A stretch of 64,000 bases of DNA, taken from Sanghuangporus weigelae (lineage: Eukaryota; Basidiomycota; Agaricomycetes; Hymenochaetales; Hymenochaetaceae). Position 1 is the stretch's first letter. Each line of letters starts with the position of its first letter. The stretch covers positions 434,001-498,000 of the forward strand of contig CP137327.1 of NCBI GenBank assembly GCA_033182465.1, given 5' to 3'. Below, piece by piece: positions 1-12,200 of the stretch. The translations under genes were made by a program, and so were the position numbers. The notes under the pieces were generated by a model. The model was not told the origin of the DNA, did not search any database, and saw nothing but the letters and a program-made list of their open reading frames with translations.

Positions 1-333
1 CTCATATCTCCTCACGCTCAGCTCCCTGATTTCAGTCTTCAAGTTCAAGTCTTCACGAAAGCTAGGCATTCCAGTTTCTCTCCCACTTATTTTCGTCCTA
101 CTGTCTGTTCTATTCAGACTCTCCTCTATACCTGTCTCTCTCTTCTTCACGTGTCATATACAACCTAGAACCAATGGGAATATAATTTTCTATTTGTTCT
201 CTGCATGTCTATTCGTATGTTCAACTAGGCCACTAAGGTGCTCTCCGTTCCTCCATACATATACTGGCGATAAATACAGCGTGCCAGATGAAATAGTGAA
301 ATGAAAGAAGACAACAGATATGATCTAGTCTTT
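1..333. other. 3' flank of NLR copy 1, no gene
   Basis: Non-coding sequence downstream of the first NLR gene. It is recognisably similar to the 3' flanks of copies 2 and 3, including the CT-rich start and the segment just before the stop codon. No independent gene is supported here. Confidence 0.7.
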
Positions 334-3300
334 CTATCCGGGAGGAGTAAAGCAGTCTGTCCATCGCTCACCGAGGGACGCTCCTGTAAAGTCAAGCTTG
401 GTAGAGAGGTCGCAGCCGAGTATGGACAGGCACCGAGGTTGGCAGAGTGTCCAACGAAGATCAGGAGGGACCCACAAGAGAAGGTCTCGTCTGTTCTGTC
501 CGCCAAGTATCCACCCGTCGTCATCGAGGACCCAGTCTGAGAAGACTCTGGTGCTAGATGAAAGCGTCGTCGTCGAAGTACTCGAGGTTTCCGCAGGATG
601 TCGAAGAGGGTCTGATACATCCCATACTCTGACCGTATTATCCGAAGAACCTGAAACTAGCCGAGATCCGTCAGGGGACAATGCGAGAGTCAATACATAG
701 TTCATACGGCCATGGAGATCGAAAATAGTCTCCCCGTTCTCCGCGTCCGAAATTCGGATTGCTTCATACGAGCCCGAGATTATATATTCACCGCCATGTG
801 AGAAAAGAGCACGAGTGACAAAATTCTTGTACCCTTCGAAAGGTCCGGTAGCGATACTGCTGTTCACTGCGTCCACGATAATGATGCTTTTCTGGGCTAC
901 GACACAGGCAATACGCGCTTCGTCTGGAGAAAAGCAAATGGAACTGAGCGACCCGGATTGCTTGATTGAAAGTTCGGACGTTGCTTCCCAAGCCTCTGTG
1001 TTCCAGACTCTGATCGTATTACCCGAGCCTGACGCGAATCGCTTGCCACTGGGCGAGAAGCCTACCGAGTCAACACGTTCCGGGTGAAGCAGAGACGGAC
1101 CAGCGATGAAATTGTCTCTCGCTATGCTCCATATTCTCATGGCGTCGTCGATGGGGCCGAACACGAGCGTCATGCCGTCTGGGGATACAACCATGCGAGT
1201 GAATTCTCCCTCCAAAGGACCACAGACAACTTCGCATGAATCCGTGCCCCAAATCCTGATCGTCTTGTCCTCTGAACCTGAGACAAGCCGCAAGCCATCT
1301 TGCAAGAATGCCACGCAAATTACAGCCTTCGTATGCCCCAGTAGAGGCCCGGCTACAATGTCTCCTGTCTGGGCGTCCCAAACTATGATCGAGCGATCAG
1401 CCGAAGCAGACGCGATTCGCGTTCCGTCCGGCGAAAACGCGACGAACATGATGAAGTTTGTATGCTTTTGAGATGATTTTGAGCTAACCACCTTGGAACT
1501 AGCATCCCAGATTCTGACGGACTTGTCCACTGAGGCCGAGGCAATGCATTTTCCATTTGGTGAATACGCAACGGAATCGACAAAACCTGCGTAACCCTCA
1601 AAAGGGCCTGAAGCAACCTTCCCACTTTTAGCATCCCAGACTATGATTGTCTTGTCCCAGGAACCAGAGACGATGTACGAGCCGCAAGGTGAATACGCCA
1701 CTGAACTCACCACATACGTGTGACAATCAAAAGTAGAAACGACACTTCCACTCTCCACCTCCCAGACTTTGATTGTTATATCGGCGGAACCGGAGACGAC
1801 ATGCTTGCCGTCTGGGGAGTATGCAACAGAGTTGACCTCATCAGAATGACCCCCAAAAGGCCCGAAAGCAAGTAGACCATTATCCACATTCCAGATTCTG
1901 ATAGTTTTGTCTTCGGAGCCTGAAGCAAGATGCGCACTGTCAGGAGAAAAGGCGATAGAATATACACAGGCTGTGTGTCCGGATAGCCTAAATATATCCC
2001 TTCCTTCCGCAGCGTCCCGTATGATGATCGTCTCGTCCCATGAAGCCGAAGCGATCCTCATCCCGTCAGAAGACCAGGCGACTGAGCTCACAACGTCGAT
2101 ATGTCCCTCCCAGGGACCAAGAATTAAACTCCCGTCCCGAGCATTCCAGACTCTAAGCGTGCCGTCTTTACAACCCGACACGATGCAGCTCCCGTCAGGT
2201 GAAAAACAGGCAGTTCTCCCCTCTAAAGGGCCGCAAATTGATTCTCCACTGTCTATATCCCTCACTACGACGGTGTTGTCATTACAGGCCGAGACGATGT
2301 ACACCCCATTAGGCGAGAAGGCGACGGAGATTACAGCTCCGGATTGCCCCTCCAGAACCTTCAAATGCAACGGAGGTCTTTTGATACCTCTGCGCTCTAC
2401 ATGTACCATAGAAGACATGCATTTCGAGTAACGAGCTACAAACTCCGAATCACCAATCGAGAATGGAAGCATGGAGATGTATATGTCTGGGGTGCTTTGC
2501 ATAATCGGATAGGCAAACATGGAGGCAAGGCGACTGGCGTCCTGAAGAAAGCGTGCAAGACTTGCATCATGTGGCTGAAAGCAAGTCAGCTTCCTATGTT
2601 CACAGACTTGATAGGCGTCTTACCTCAACCAGAGAAGATACTGAGTGAAGTGCACTTGGGGCGACACGACCGAATGCTTTCACCAGGCTGAGCACCTCGA
2701 ACCAGAACAAAACACGACGGTATGCAAATTCGGAAAGTTTCTCGAGAAGATCGGGATGGCATGGAGAGTCACATAGATGCTGAGCCCAATGGAGGCACGC
2801 GTATTCCAGGTGTGATGGTATCAGAGATTTAATACGATCCGCAAGACCGGGAACGTCGTCATTGCGAACAAAGGAGGATTTCAGGTCACATATGTTGAAT
2901 TGCAGAAGTTTCTCCATAACAATAAAGCATCGGTCAGCAACCAGTCCATTCGCTTTGGGAGGATCGATAAACCACGGTTCATTCGAGCGTTCGCATGACA
3001 GGAGATAGTCCGAGAAAGATGTGTGAAGCAAACTAACGGGTCCTCCGGGAGAATACGTGACGAGACTCCGAAGCCTCGACAAAATAAGAACAGATGACTC
3101 TTCAATCCGAAAGCCTAGAATACCATCCACGGATTCGCTCGACAATGGAATCTTGCTTAGAAGAAGCAACGAGAAAACTTTCCGAAAGCGATTTCTCGAC
3201 CTCGAGTTCGTCCAATCGATACCTGAACTTTTCAGCACGGTCGAGTACAGCTCGTATAACCCAAATTCGGAGACCGATTGTAAGTTCGTGATGAAGCTAT

Positions 3301-5366
3301 TGAGACAATAAAGAGTATCGTCACTATTCTGGACCGCTTTAACGACAGTCGAGGCCCAGATGAAAAGTCCACCCGCAGCCTTCCCGAGCGCGACCATCTT
3401 GTCTTCCCATGCTCCATCCTTCGGGATGCCTAACTGCATTCTGACGTCATCCATTTCTGTGCGGATATATGAGAGAACGTCATGCTGACTATCCAACGAA
3501 GTGTGATTGAGAGATGTCGCGCATACGCTTTCTGGTCGCGACCGAAGTACTCCATCAATGTCCGCTTCCTGTCGGCTGGTAATAAGGAAGCGAAAGTTGT
3601 TAGGTAGCTTCGCGATTTCATTCTGCAAAAACTTCATCAAATTGCGTCGTGAATCAGGTGTCCCACATTCGTCAAGAGCGTCAAGCACAATCACAATGGG
3701 TCCCGATGTCGAGGAGGCGGAAGCAACAAGAGGCTCGAACAAAAGCTTCTTGAATTGATGGACGGCAGTTGCTGTAGCAATATCCTGGTCACCAGCGATT
3801 GCAGAAAGAATGCTCGATCCAATCGATGAATCAAAAATTCCAAGCTTATACGCGATAGTCCTAATCACCGACGACGACTCGCTTTTTCCTCTCTCGAAGA
3901 AGAGGAACGCACCGAGGCGGGACATGTCTCTGAAGTGCTGTGCAATCGTTGCACTGATCGTGCTCTTCCCTGACCCAGCAACGCCATACAGCCAAAAGAC
4001 GTTCTGTGTCGTCTCGGAGAACATCCATTCTATGATCTGCTTCCTGATTTCCAAGCGCGTCTCGGGAAGACAGGACGGACGGTCAAATGCGTCGAAGTGT
4101 CCAGGGTTCAGTTGCTGGTGCAACACTGGCAGACAGACGTCAGTATATACCCGGAATGAGGAGAAAGTACGAACAGATTTTATCAATTCCCTGCACTGCT
4201 CGCACTGAGACGAAAGCCGTGTGGAGGATCACGCCGGAATCAATTTCCTTTTTAAATTTGACCAGTGATTCTTGAAACTCGTTTATCTTTTGAGACCTGT
4301 CGAACTCACGCATTCGACCTGGACGAGAACAATTATAACCTGAAGAACGGAAGTGCTAATGATAAGAGGATAACTCACCGGCGAAGCCATGACTCGTGTA
4401 TTCACGAATAAAAATACAACATTCAATGGTCTGCTTCAGAAGACATTCTATGGGTCGCTGTAGCGTAGCGGCCTTGTCTCGCAGTGTTTGAACGTCGCGC
4501 ACAAAATCAAAAGCTTCGCCCACGGCTTGAACGAGCTCAACAACCTTCTTGTCGGCCTCGAAGACATTCTGCGCCGCCTAAGAGACAATTGCGAATAAGC
4601 ACGATGTGGATCACAATGCAAAACACAGCTATTTTCAATCACCTTCAACAGAGCGGATGCCAATGACCATGCAATTTTAGAGAATGGGCTCATCTGGGCA
4701 GTGTAAGTAACGATGACAATGAACATTTCTGGTGATTATCCGAGGGCTCACTTCGGATATAGCGCTCATAGCACTTTCCAATTTCTCCAACCTTTGCAAA
4801 AGTTTATCGACAGCTTCATATAACTTGTGCTGGCTTTCCACTCGAGTCACTCCTCTGATACCCGCTTCTACTGCCTGTATTTGATCTATAGCTGAAACTT
4901 GCAGGACAATACGGCCCATCATTGTCGTTTCTGCGCGTTTGGGCGATAAGATTTCAAGATGTACTGGAAAGAGACTGCATTAAGTCCGGGAGAAGAGCAA
5001 AGGTGTCGACAATCTATTACCTTCACCCTCTGCCGAATCTGCTAGCAAATCAATAGGCCTTACGTCGACGAAGCCGATACAGAGGTCTTTTAACCAAGTT
5101 GAGTCGTGCTTGACTTTGATTTCGAACTTTGCAGTCTCCTCCTCCGCGGGGCTATGTTTCTTGAGTGAGACAAGTTTCGCTTCGGTAAGAGATTTGAGCA
5201 CGGACAAAACAAGTTCCTCGTCCCAGGTAGGAGTCCGGCTTCTCTTCGTTTCCCGTGTCCTATGAATAACATCACCGAACTTCACTTCAACATAAAGGTT
5301 CGGATCATTGCGATGTAAAGAATGATTCCACTTGAGCTCCTCGAGTCGAATTACTCTAACATGCAT
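334..5366 (-). CDS. NLR/STAND receptor copy 1: C2-helical-NACHT-WD40
   Basis: Multi-exon gene on minus, started at the ATG at 5366 that is shared by all three copies. Order of parts: a C2-like domain (about 5366-4930), a helical region resembling N-terminal bundles of basidiomycete NLRs (about 4900-4200), and a NACHT ATPase with P-loop GVAGSGKST and Walker B IVLDALDECG (about 4125-2630). Then come a short intron, a linker with MQSTPDIYISMLPF typical of NACHT-WD40 proteins, 14 WD40 repeats (two seven-blade propellers' worth) and a tryptophan-rich tail ending at 334. Proposed introns include 5152-5205 and 4126-4174. By family, NACHT-WD40 STAND proteins are signal-sensing oligomerising switches used in fungal non-self recognition; the ligand here is unknown. 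It lies head to head with TDP1 pseudogene 1. No clear lesion was found. Confidence 0.9.
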
Positions 5367-5663
5367 CAGTATCCAATGGGGGGCAACCACGACTGGAAGG
5401 ACGAACCACGCAGGCAGTAATGAATGTACATGATGGCCAGAGAGGAAGGACTGTCTCATGCCCTCGGCCCGCTAGCTACCTACATACGCGATGAACCAGA
5501 AGTTGATGCATTGATAGACGCTGGACGCTGATAAAATTAGAGCAGATGAGAGGATGATAACATTCGGACGGTTTACCAGACGATCATTGCCTGCTTTTCA
5601 TAATATTGAGTCCTGATTTTTTTTCAGAGCTCTAAAGAGGACATCCAGTAACGAGAATCAATA

Positions 5664-6291
5664 GCTAAGGTAGAGGAAGTATAAACTCGACTAGCCGTGA
5701 CGCGACTCGCATGACCCTGACCTGCCTCATTTGGCATCACAACACAACACTTTAATTCAGCCTCCCACAACACACAAACACAAATTTGGCCTCCGTACAT
5801 CTCTGCAGATTGTAAATACCTACAGATGTATGGTTTTATTTTACAAAAATATTAAGAATTAGTCCTCCAATTAAGGAAATAAGTTTTTATATTCTAAATG
5901 GCTCAGAACTTATTTTCCAACATCCTGGTGAAGTTTAAGAAAAAATTGAAATTTTGACCCAAGAATTTTGCCGCTTCCCGGAACGATCCGAATTACTAAT
6001 ATGCCCAAATATAGTAATATTATCTATGACTAACACATATTAGTAATAACTAATTCTGGTTGGCTTCGTGGGTGATGGGAATAGAGAGTCAGACTGAAAA
6101 CAAGTCTTTTCAGAGACCTCCAGACACAGCAGCAGACTACAGCTGAAGTCTCAGTGGTTTTCAAGTATCCGGGAAATTTTAACTCGAGATTTTTGCCGCT
6201 AGGGTCCTTCCTAATTGGGTTAGATCAGGGTTTCTCAGGGACATCAGTCACATGTGACAGCTAGTCGACTTTATACTTCCTCTACCTTAGC
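5664..6291. mobile_element. MITE-like element in the spacer of unit 1
   Basis: About 628 bp bounded by inverted termini. CTAAGGTAGAGGAAGTATAA near 5665 reappears in reverse complement near 6290. Inverted similarity continues weakly for roughly 35-50 bp, and the interior is AT-rich without a coding frame. It separates NLR copy 1 from TDP1 pseudogene 1 and accounts for the longer spacer of unit 1 compared with unit 2. The ends are palindromic (TAGCTAAGG and CCTTAGCTA), so a TA or longer target duplication cannot be assigned with certainty. A Tc1/mariner-like TA duplication is possible. Confidence 0.7.
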
Positions 6292-6499
6292 TAGATACCT
6301 TTATCGTAAACGTTACTCGACTCGGTGCAACAGACCTCTCCTCGGAGGAGGATTAAGGATTTGACGCGGGTCACGAGACCGTCGAAGATTCATTCACAGC
6401 TTGAACAAAGCAAAGACAAACAAGAGCAAAAAGTCAAGACCACTCCATGAGTGTACAAAGTCAAACCTGTTAATCTCGCTCGACGCGAGAATGGATATC

Positions 6500-8328
6500 A
6501 TGGATGAGGAGGTACAGCTTAAAATGTCAGTCATTCACCCTGAATCAACTCGTTTCCCTTCTCGTCTACTTTAGAGTGATTGAGTTTGTAAGAATCACAA
6601 TCACAATCACAATCTCGGTCGTCTTCCCGATCTCAAGCTCCAAATGAGAATTAGCATGAAGGAGACGAGGAAGATGAAGAGACGCAGTTCTAGCGGGACT
6701 TGGCTGCTGCCATTGGAGCTTCTAAGTCTGAAGCCGAAGCCAAGGCACGTTCCGGATCCAGACCAGCGAGAGGGCAGCAGAAAGCAAGCTCTACATTTCC
6801 AGATCCACCTCAACGAAGTGGATTCGCTAAAAAAGACAACATTTTGACCTCATCTCCGAATATGAATGCTAATCGAGCTCCAAACAACGTGCGTAGGGAA
6901 GAGAGAAATGAGGAACGACTTGGGAGGCCGACATTTCGGAGAGAACGAGCGAGGATGGAGAAGGAACGATTGGAAAGAGTTGAGAAAATGAAGACACACG
7001 GCAGCATAAAACGTAGTCGTGAGGGAGGTGACTAGGAAGATATTGTGATTGGCATTGAGTCTACTATTGCTAGGTCATCTGGTTTCAGCAGTTTTCCTGG
7101 TACTAATAACCAGGCCATATCCCCGACAACGAAGAGACAACGTTCTTCTCCTGTTCCTCCTTCCTTACCGACCATGCCTACTACTAACGAGAATGTAACT
7201 TCTGCCGCGAAGAACAACAAGGTCAAGGATCCTGTGAGAGGCGCCGGATCACTGGGAAATTACAGGCGAAAAGATATGATGATGAAGTATTTTGGGACGG
7301 CGAGCTGCGCCAGATTGCTAATCGACTCATGGATCGGGACAAGGATACCGAGCTTACATTTCTATTATCTGAAATTATCGGTCCTGTACGTGTCCTATCT
7401 CTAAACCTCCAAATTATCTCGGGCGAGCTTATCTGTGATTGTTGCATTGTTCGAACATACGAAAAAGAAATCTGAAATCATTCTGGCTATCCTCTCCTCC
7501 TATTCAAATAATATGGACTGGCTATACACATTCTTCGATCCGACCACATCGATAATCCTAGTTGACCAACCCGGAGGATGGAAACTCCGAGTTGAAGCAA
7601 CTTGCACCTAATTTGCTCATGACGAAGCCATGTATCAGGAACGGAAGAGGCTGTATGCATACGAAGGTCAGCTCAGTTCGGGTTATGTGCCGCGTTGCTC
7701 GGTGGTCCGATGCTAGTAGGATTGATCGGATTTCGATTTTAGATCATGCAGGTAAGACAAATACGAACGCGCTCGAGTGCATCGGTAGTTGACTATTCCT
7801 CCATCAGTTATTTTATAAAGTGGGAGACTACGAGTTGTAGTACCAACAGCCAATTTTGTCGACTACGATTGGCGGGACTTTGAGAATGTTCGTCATCTTC
7901 TAATCTCTTATTCCCCCTGGCTTCGCATTCGAGCTGCAAGCTGAGTCTGGCTTCCTTACAATGTCATGACTCCGCAAACCCGACTCGGGTGTGACTTTGA
8001 ACCTTCAGACTGCGTAAGTACAAGACGTATCATTGCTCAGACGACTATTCGTCATGACCTGAAAGCCACTGATTTTCCAGGGACGTTACAGCGGGTTTTG
8101 CATACATTGAATGTATCAGTCGCATTGACGAAGAGGTCAGTTTCCCTCCATTCCTACTTCTGTAATAGGTTCTAATGGGAAATTTTATAACACTTTAGTC
8201 CTTAAGCTTCCCTTAGAAGCACTCTCCGAATCGCGGATGCGCTGGGATTGGTCAAATGTAAGAGTGACACTAGTCGCGTCTACAGCAAGGAAACACGAAA
8301 GATGGGAACAAGTCTTGAAGACGGGTCA
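6500..8328 (+). pseudogene. TDP1 pseudogene 1, 3' end lost
   Basis: Homologous to the intact TDP1 at 25602-28643 from the start ATG through the N-terminal ubiquitin-interacting and disordered region, the first catalytic HTK region and the exon ending KTGH. It is broken. A 5-bp loss early in exon 2 (GAGTTTG where the intact copy has GAGTTGAGTTTG) shifts the frame, a stop follows the segment reading SREGGD near 7033, and the exon that should read TAWVQDV has TAA in place of the Trp codon near 7990-8015. The 9-bp microexon of the gene is still recognisable at 7743-7751 (ATCATGCAG). The second catalytic half is absent because the sequence changes after about 8328 to the tail of an unrelated gene. 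Confidence 0.9.
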
Positions 8329-8927
8329 TATCTCCGCTGGTGGACCACAGCTCAAGTACCGAAGACACCTCCAAAAAACCTCCCGAAACTGCTTGATTGG
8401 TGCCATCAACGTCGAGAATGGTGGGGCCAACAAGTTGAAGAATTAGTCGATGGGCGAGTACGGCAGTGTCCTGCAGACCGCGGCATACTACCGTGATCGA
8501 GGAATCAAATGGGTCGAGATCAGCGACTCGAACTGATACGAGGGTTGCTCTCGTGGACACGCCATGCTCGAGCCCCGGTACCTCGGCGGTCTCATCATCA
8601 TCGTCAAGTCCTTCATGCGTACCCACGAGACAAACTTGAAGGAGCAGGGGGTACTCGCTCCGATGTTCGTGAATCCAGACGATCGATTGACGATGAAGGA
8701 GCCGGAGAGCTTTGCGTGTGGCAAGAAGTTGATTATGGCGTTGAAACACCGGATGGATGAGTTGGAGAGATCGGTCTTGTGCATTTGTTCAGTGACGGCC
8801 ATATTGAATGTTTCAAGACTGGACCTGTATTGAACTTAGTACGCATCCTTGTTCTCTTTTTGGGTTGGTTTAGTGTTGCCTACTGACTACTGTGTTGCAG
8901 ATGGCGAAGCAGGCAAGGAGCAACTAA
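8329..8927 (+). pseudogene. Tail fragment of an unidentified gene joined to TDP1 pseudogene 1
   Basis: This segment has no counterpart in the intact TDP1 but is closely matched at 16893-17488. Pieces of a reading frame are visible, such as [27 protein letters not shown] and NPDDRLTMKEPE, with frame breaks between them. The last part resembles a normal gene end: a candidate intron with GTACGC donor and TTGCAG acceptor, then MAKQARSN and a stop at 8925-8927. I do not recognise the protein family. It was joined to truncated TDP1 before units 1 and 2 separated, because both show the same junction. Confidence 0.65.
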
Positions 8928-9285
8928 GCTGAAGTGCTTAAGACCTTAACTAGAGAGTCTCCTTTCCTTCATATCTCCCCATCCTGAACTTCCTTATTTC
9001 AGGTTCAAGTTCTCACGAAAGCCCTTCCGATTTCTCTTCTACTTATTAGAGTTCATCCCACTGTCCGTTCTATTCATGCTTTCCTCTCCATACCTGTCTC
9101 TCTCCTTCACGTGTCACATGCATTAATGTACTAGCCAGAAGTAATGGTAATATAATTTTCTAATTGTCCTCTGTGTCTATTCGTATGTTCAACTGGGCCT
9201 CTAAGATGCTTTCCGTTCCTCCATACATATCCTGGCGATAAATACAGTATGAAAGAAGACAACAGATTCACGATTTAGTCTTTTT

Positions 9286-12200
9286 CTACTTGGGAGGAGT
9301 GAAACAGTCTGTCCATCGTTCACCGAGAAATGCACCTGTAAAATCAAGCTTGGTAGAAAAGTCGCAACCGAGTATGGATAGGCAACGAGGTTGGCAGAGT
9401 GTCCAACGAAGATCAGGGGGAACCCACAAGAGAAGATCACGTCTGTTCGGTCCGTCGACTATCCACCCGTCGTCTCCGAGGACCCAGTCTGAGAAGACTC
9501 CAGTGCTAGATGAAAGCATCGTCGCGGAAGTACTCGAGGTTTCTGCAGGGTGTAGGGGAATGTCTGATACATCCCATACTCTGACCGTATTGTCGCCAGA
9601 ACCTGAGACTAATCGAGATCCGTCAGGGGACAAGGCGATAGTCCATACGGCGTTCATGTGGCCATGGAGATCGAGAATAGTCTCCCCGTTTTCCGTGTCC
9701 GAAATTCGGATTACTTCATACGAGCACGAGATTATATATTCCCCTCCGTGTGAGAGAAGGACAGAAAAGACAGGATCCTTGCATCCTTCGAAAGGTCCGG
9801 TAGTGATACGGCCATTCACTGCGTCCACGATAGTGATGGTTTCCTGGTTTACGATACAGACAATATGCGTATCGTCCGGAGAGAAGCAAATGGAACTGAG
9901 TGACCCAGATTGCTCGATTGAAAGTTCGGACGTTGCTTCCCAAGTCTCTGTGTTCCAGACTTTGATCGTATTACCCGAACCTGATGCGAATTGCTTGCCA
10001 CTGGGCGAGAAGGCTACCGAGTCAATACACTTCTTATGGAACAGAGGCGGACCAGCGACGAAATGATCACTCGCTATGCTCCATACTCTCATTGCATCGT
10101 CGATGGGGCCGAAGACGAGCGTCAAGCCGTCTGGGGAAACAGTCATGCAGGTGTTATCGGTCAGTTCTCCCTCCAAAGGACCACAGACAACTTCGCATGA
10201 ACCCGCGCCCCAAATCCTGATCGTCTTGTCGGATGAACCTGAGACTAAACGCAAGCCGTCTGGCAAGAATGCCACACAAATTACAGCCTTCGTGTGCCCC
10301 AGTAGAGGTCCGGCTACAGCGTCTCCTGTCTGGGCGTCCCAAACTATGATCGAGCCGTCAACCGAAGCAGACGCGATTCGCTTTCCATCTGGCGAAAACG
10401 CGACGGACATGATGAAGTCTGTATGGTTTTGTTTTTGAGATGATTCTGAGCTAATCGCTCTGAAACTAGCATCCCAGATTCTGACGGTCTTGTCCACCGA
10501 GCCCGAGGCAATGTATTTCCCATTTGGTGAATACGCAACGCAATAGACAAAACTTGTGTGATCCTCAAAAGGGCCGGAAGCAATCTGTCCATTTTTGGAA
10601 TCCCAGACTACGATTGTGTGGTCCCAGGAACCAGAGGCGATGAACGAGCCACAAGGTGAATACGCCACTGACGTCACCCAATTTGTGTGTCCTTCATAAG
10701 TGGAAACGACATTTCCACTTTCCACCTCCCAGACTTTTACTGTTCTATCATCGGAACCGGAGACGACATGCTTGCCGTTTGGGGAGTATGCGACGGAGGC
10801 GACAAGACCAGAATGACCCTCGAAAGGCCCGAAAGCAAGGACTCCATTATTTACATCCCAGATTCTAATAGTTTTGTCTTCGGAGCCTGAAGCAAGACGC
10901 TCACTGTCAGGAGAAAAGGCGATAGAAGTAACGCAGGCTGTGTGTCCTGTCAGCCTAAATATAGCCCTTCCTTCTCCAGCGTCCCATATCATGATCGTCT
11001 TGTCATCCGAATCTGAAGCGATCCTTGTCCCATCAGAAGACCATGCGACTGAGTTCACACGCTCGGTATGTCCCTCCAACGGACCAAGAACCAAACTCCC
11101 GTTCTGAGTATTCCATACTCTGACTGTGCCGTCATTAGAACCCGACACGATGCGACTCCCGTCAGGTGAAAAACAGGCAGTTCTCCCTTCTAATGGTCCG
11201 CAAATCACTTCTCCACTATCGATGTCCCTCACTAGGACAGCGTCGTCATGAGACGCTGAGACGACGTGCCTTCCATTCGGCGAGAAGGCGACGGAGATCA
11301 CAAGTCCGGAATGCCCTTCCAGAACCTTCAAATACAACGGAGGTCTTTTGATACCTCTGCGCTCTACATGTACCGTAGAAGGTATGCATCTCGAGTAATG
11401 AGCTACAATCTCCGAATCATCAACCGAGAAAGGAAGCATGGAGATATATATGTGGGGGGTGCTTTGCATAATCGGAACGGTAAACATAGAGGCAAGGCGA
11501 CTGGCGTCCTGAAGAAAGTCTGCAAGACTTGAATCCTGTGGCTAAGGAAGTCAACTCTCTATGCTCAGAGACTTGATAGATGTCTTACCTCAACCCAAGA
11601 AGATACTAAGTGAAGTGCGCTTGAGGCGACACGGCCGAATGCTTTCATCAAGCTGAGCACCTCGAACCAGAATAAAACACGACAATATGCAAAGTCTGAG
11701 AGTTTTTCGAGGAGTTCGGGATGGCATGGAGCATCGCAGAGATGCTGAGCCCAATGGAGGCACGCGTATCCTAGACGTGAAGGTATTTGAGTCTCGATCA
11801 CGTCCGCAAGACCGGGAACATCATCATTGCGAACAAAGGAGGATTTCAGGTCACACGTGTTGAACCGCAGAAGTTCCTTCATGACAATGAAGCATCTGTC
11901 AGCGATCAGTCTATTCGCTCTGGGAGGATCGATAAACCATGGTTCATTCGAGCGTTCGGGTGACAGGAGGTAGTCTGAGAAGGAAGTGTGAAACAGGCTG
12001 ACCGGACCTTCGGCACTGTAGGTGAGAACACTCCGCAGATGCTTAAAAATATTGATCGAAGACTCGTCAGGTGAAAGACCTAAGATATCATCTATGTTCC
12101 TGCACGACACCGGAACCTTGCTTAGCAGAACCAGCGCAAGAACTTTCCGGAATAGCTCCCTTGATCCCTCGTGGGCCCACTTGATGTCCGAGTCACGGAG

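Noticed and set aside
334-2520. WD40 repeats of the highly self-identical, rapidly reshuffling type known from HET-E-like genes
   Set aside because: Repeats within one copy differ clearly from each other, and each repeat matches its positional counterpart in the other copies, so repeat-level homogenisation is not evident here.
301-11351. Long plus-strand open frames opposite the WD40 exons
   Set aside because: They are antisense shadows created by the repetitive WD40 coding sequence; they lack starts, domains and conservation independent of the sense strand.
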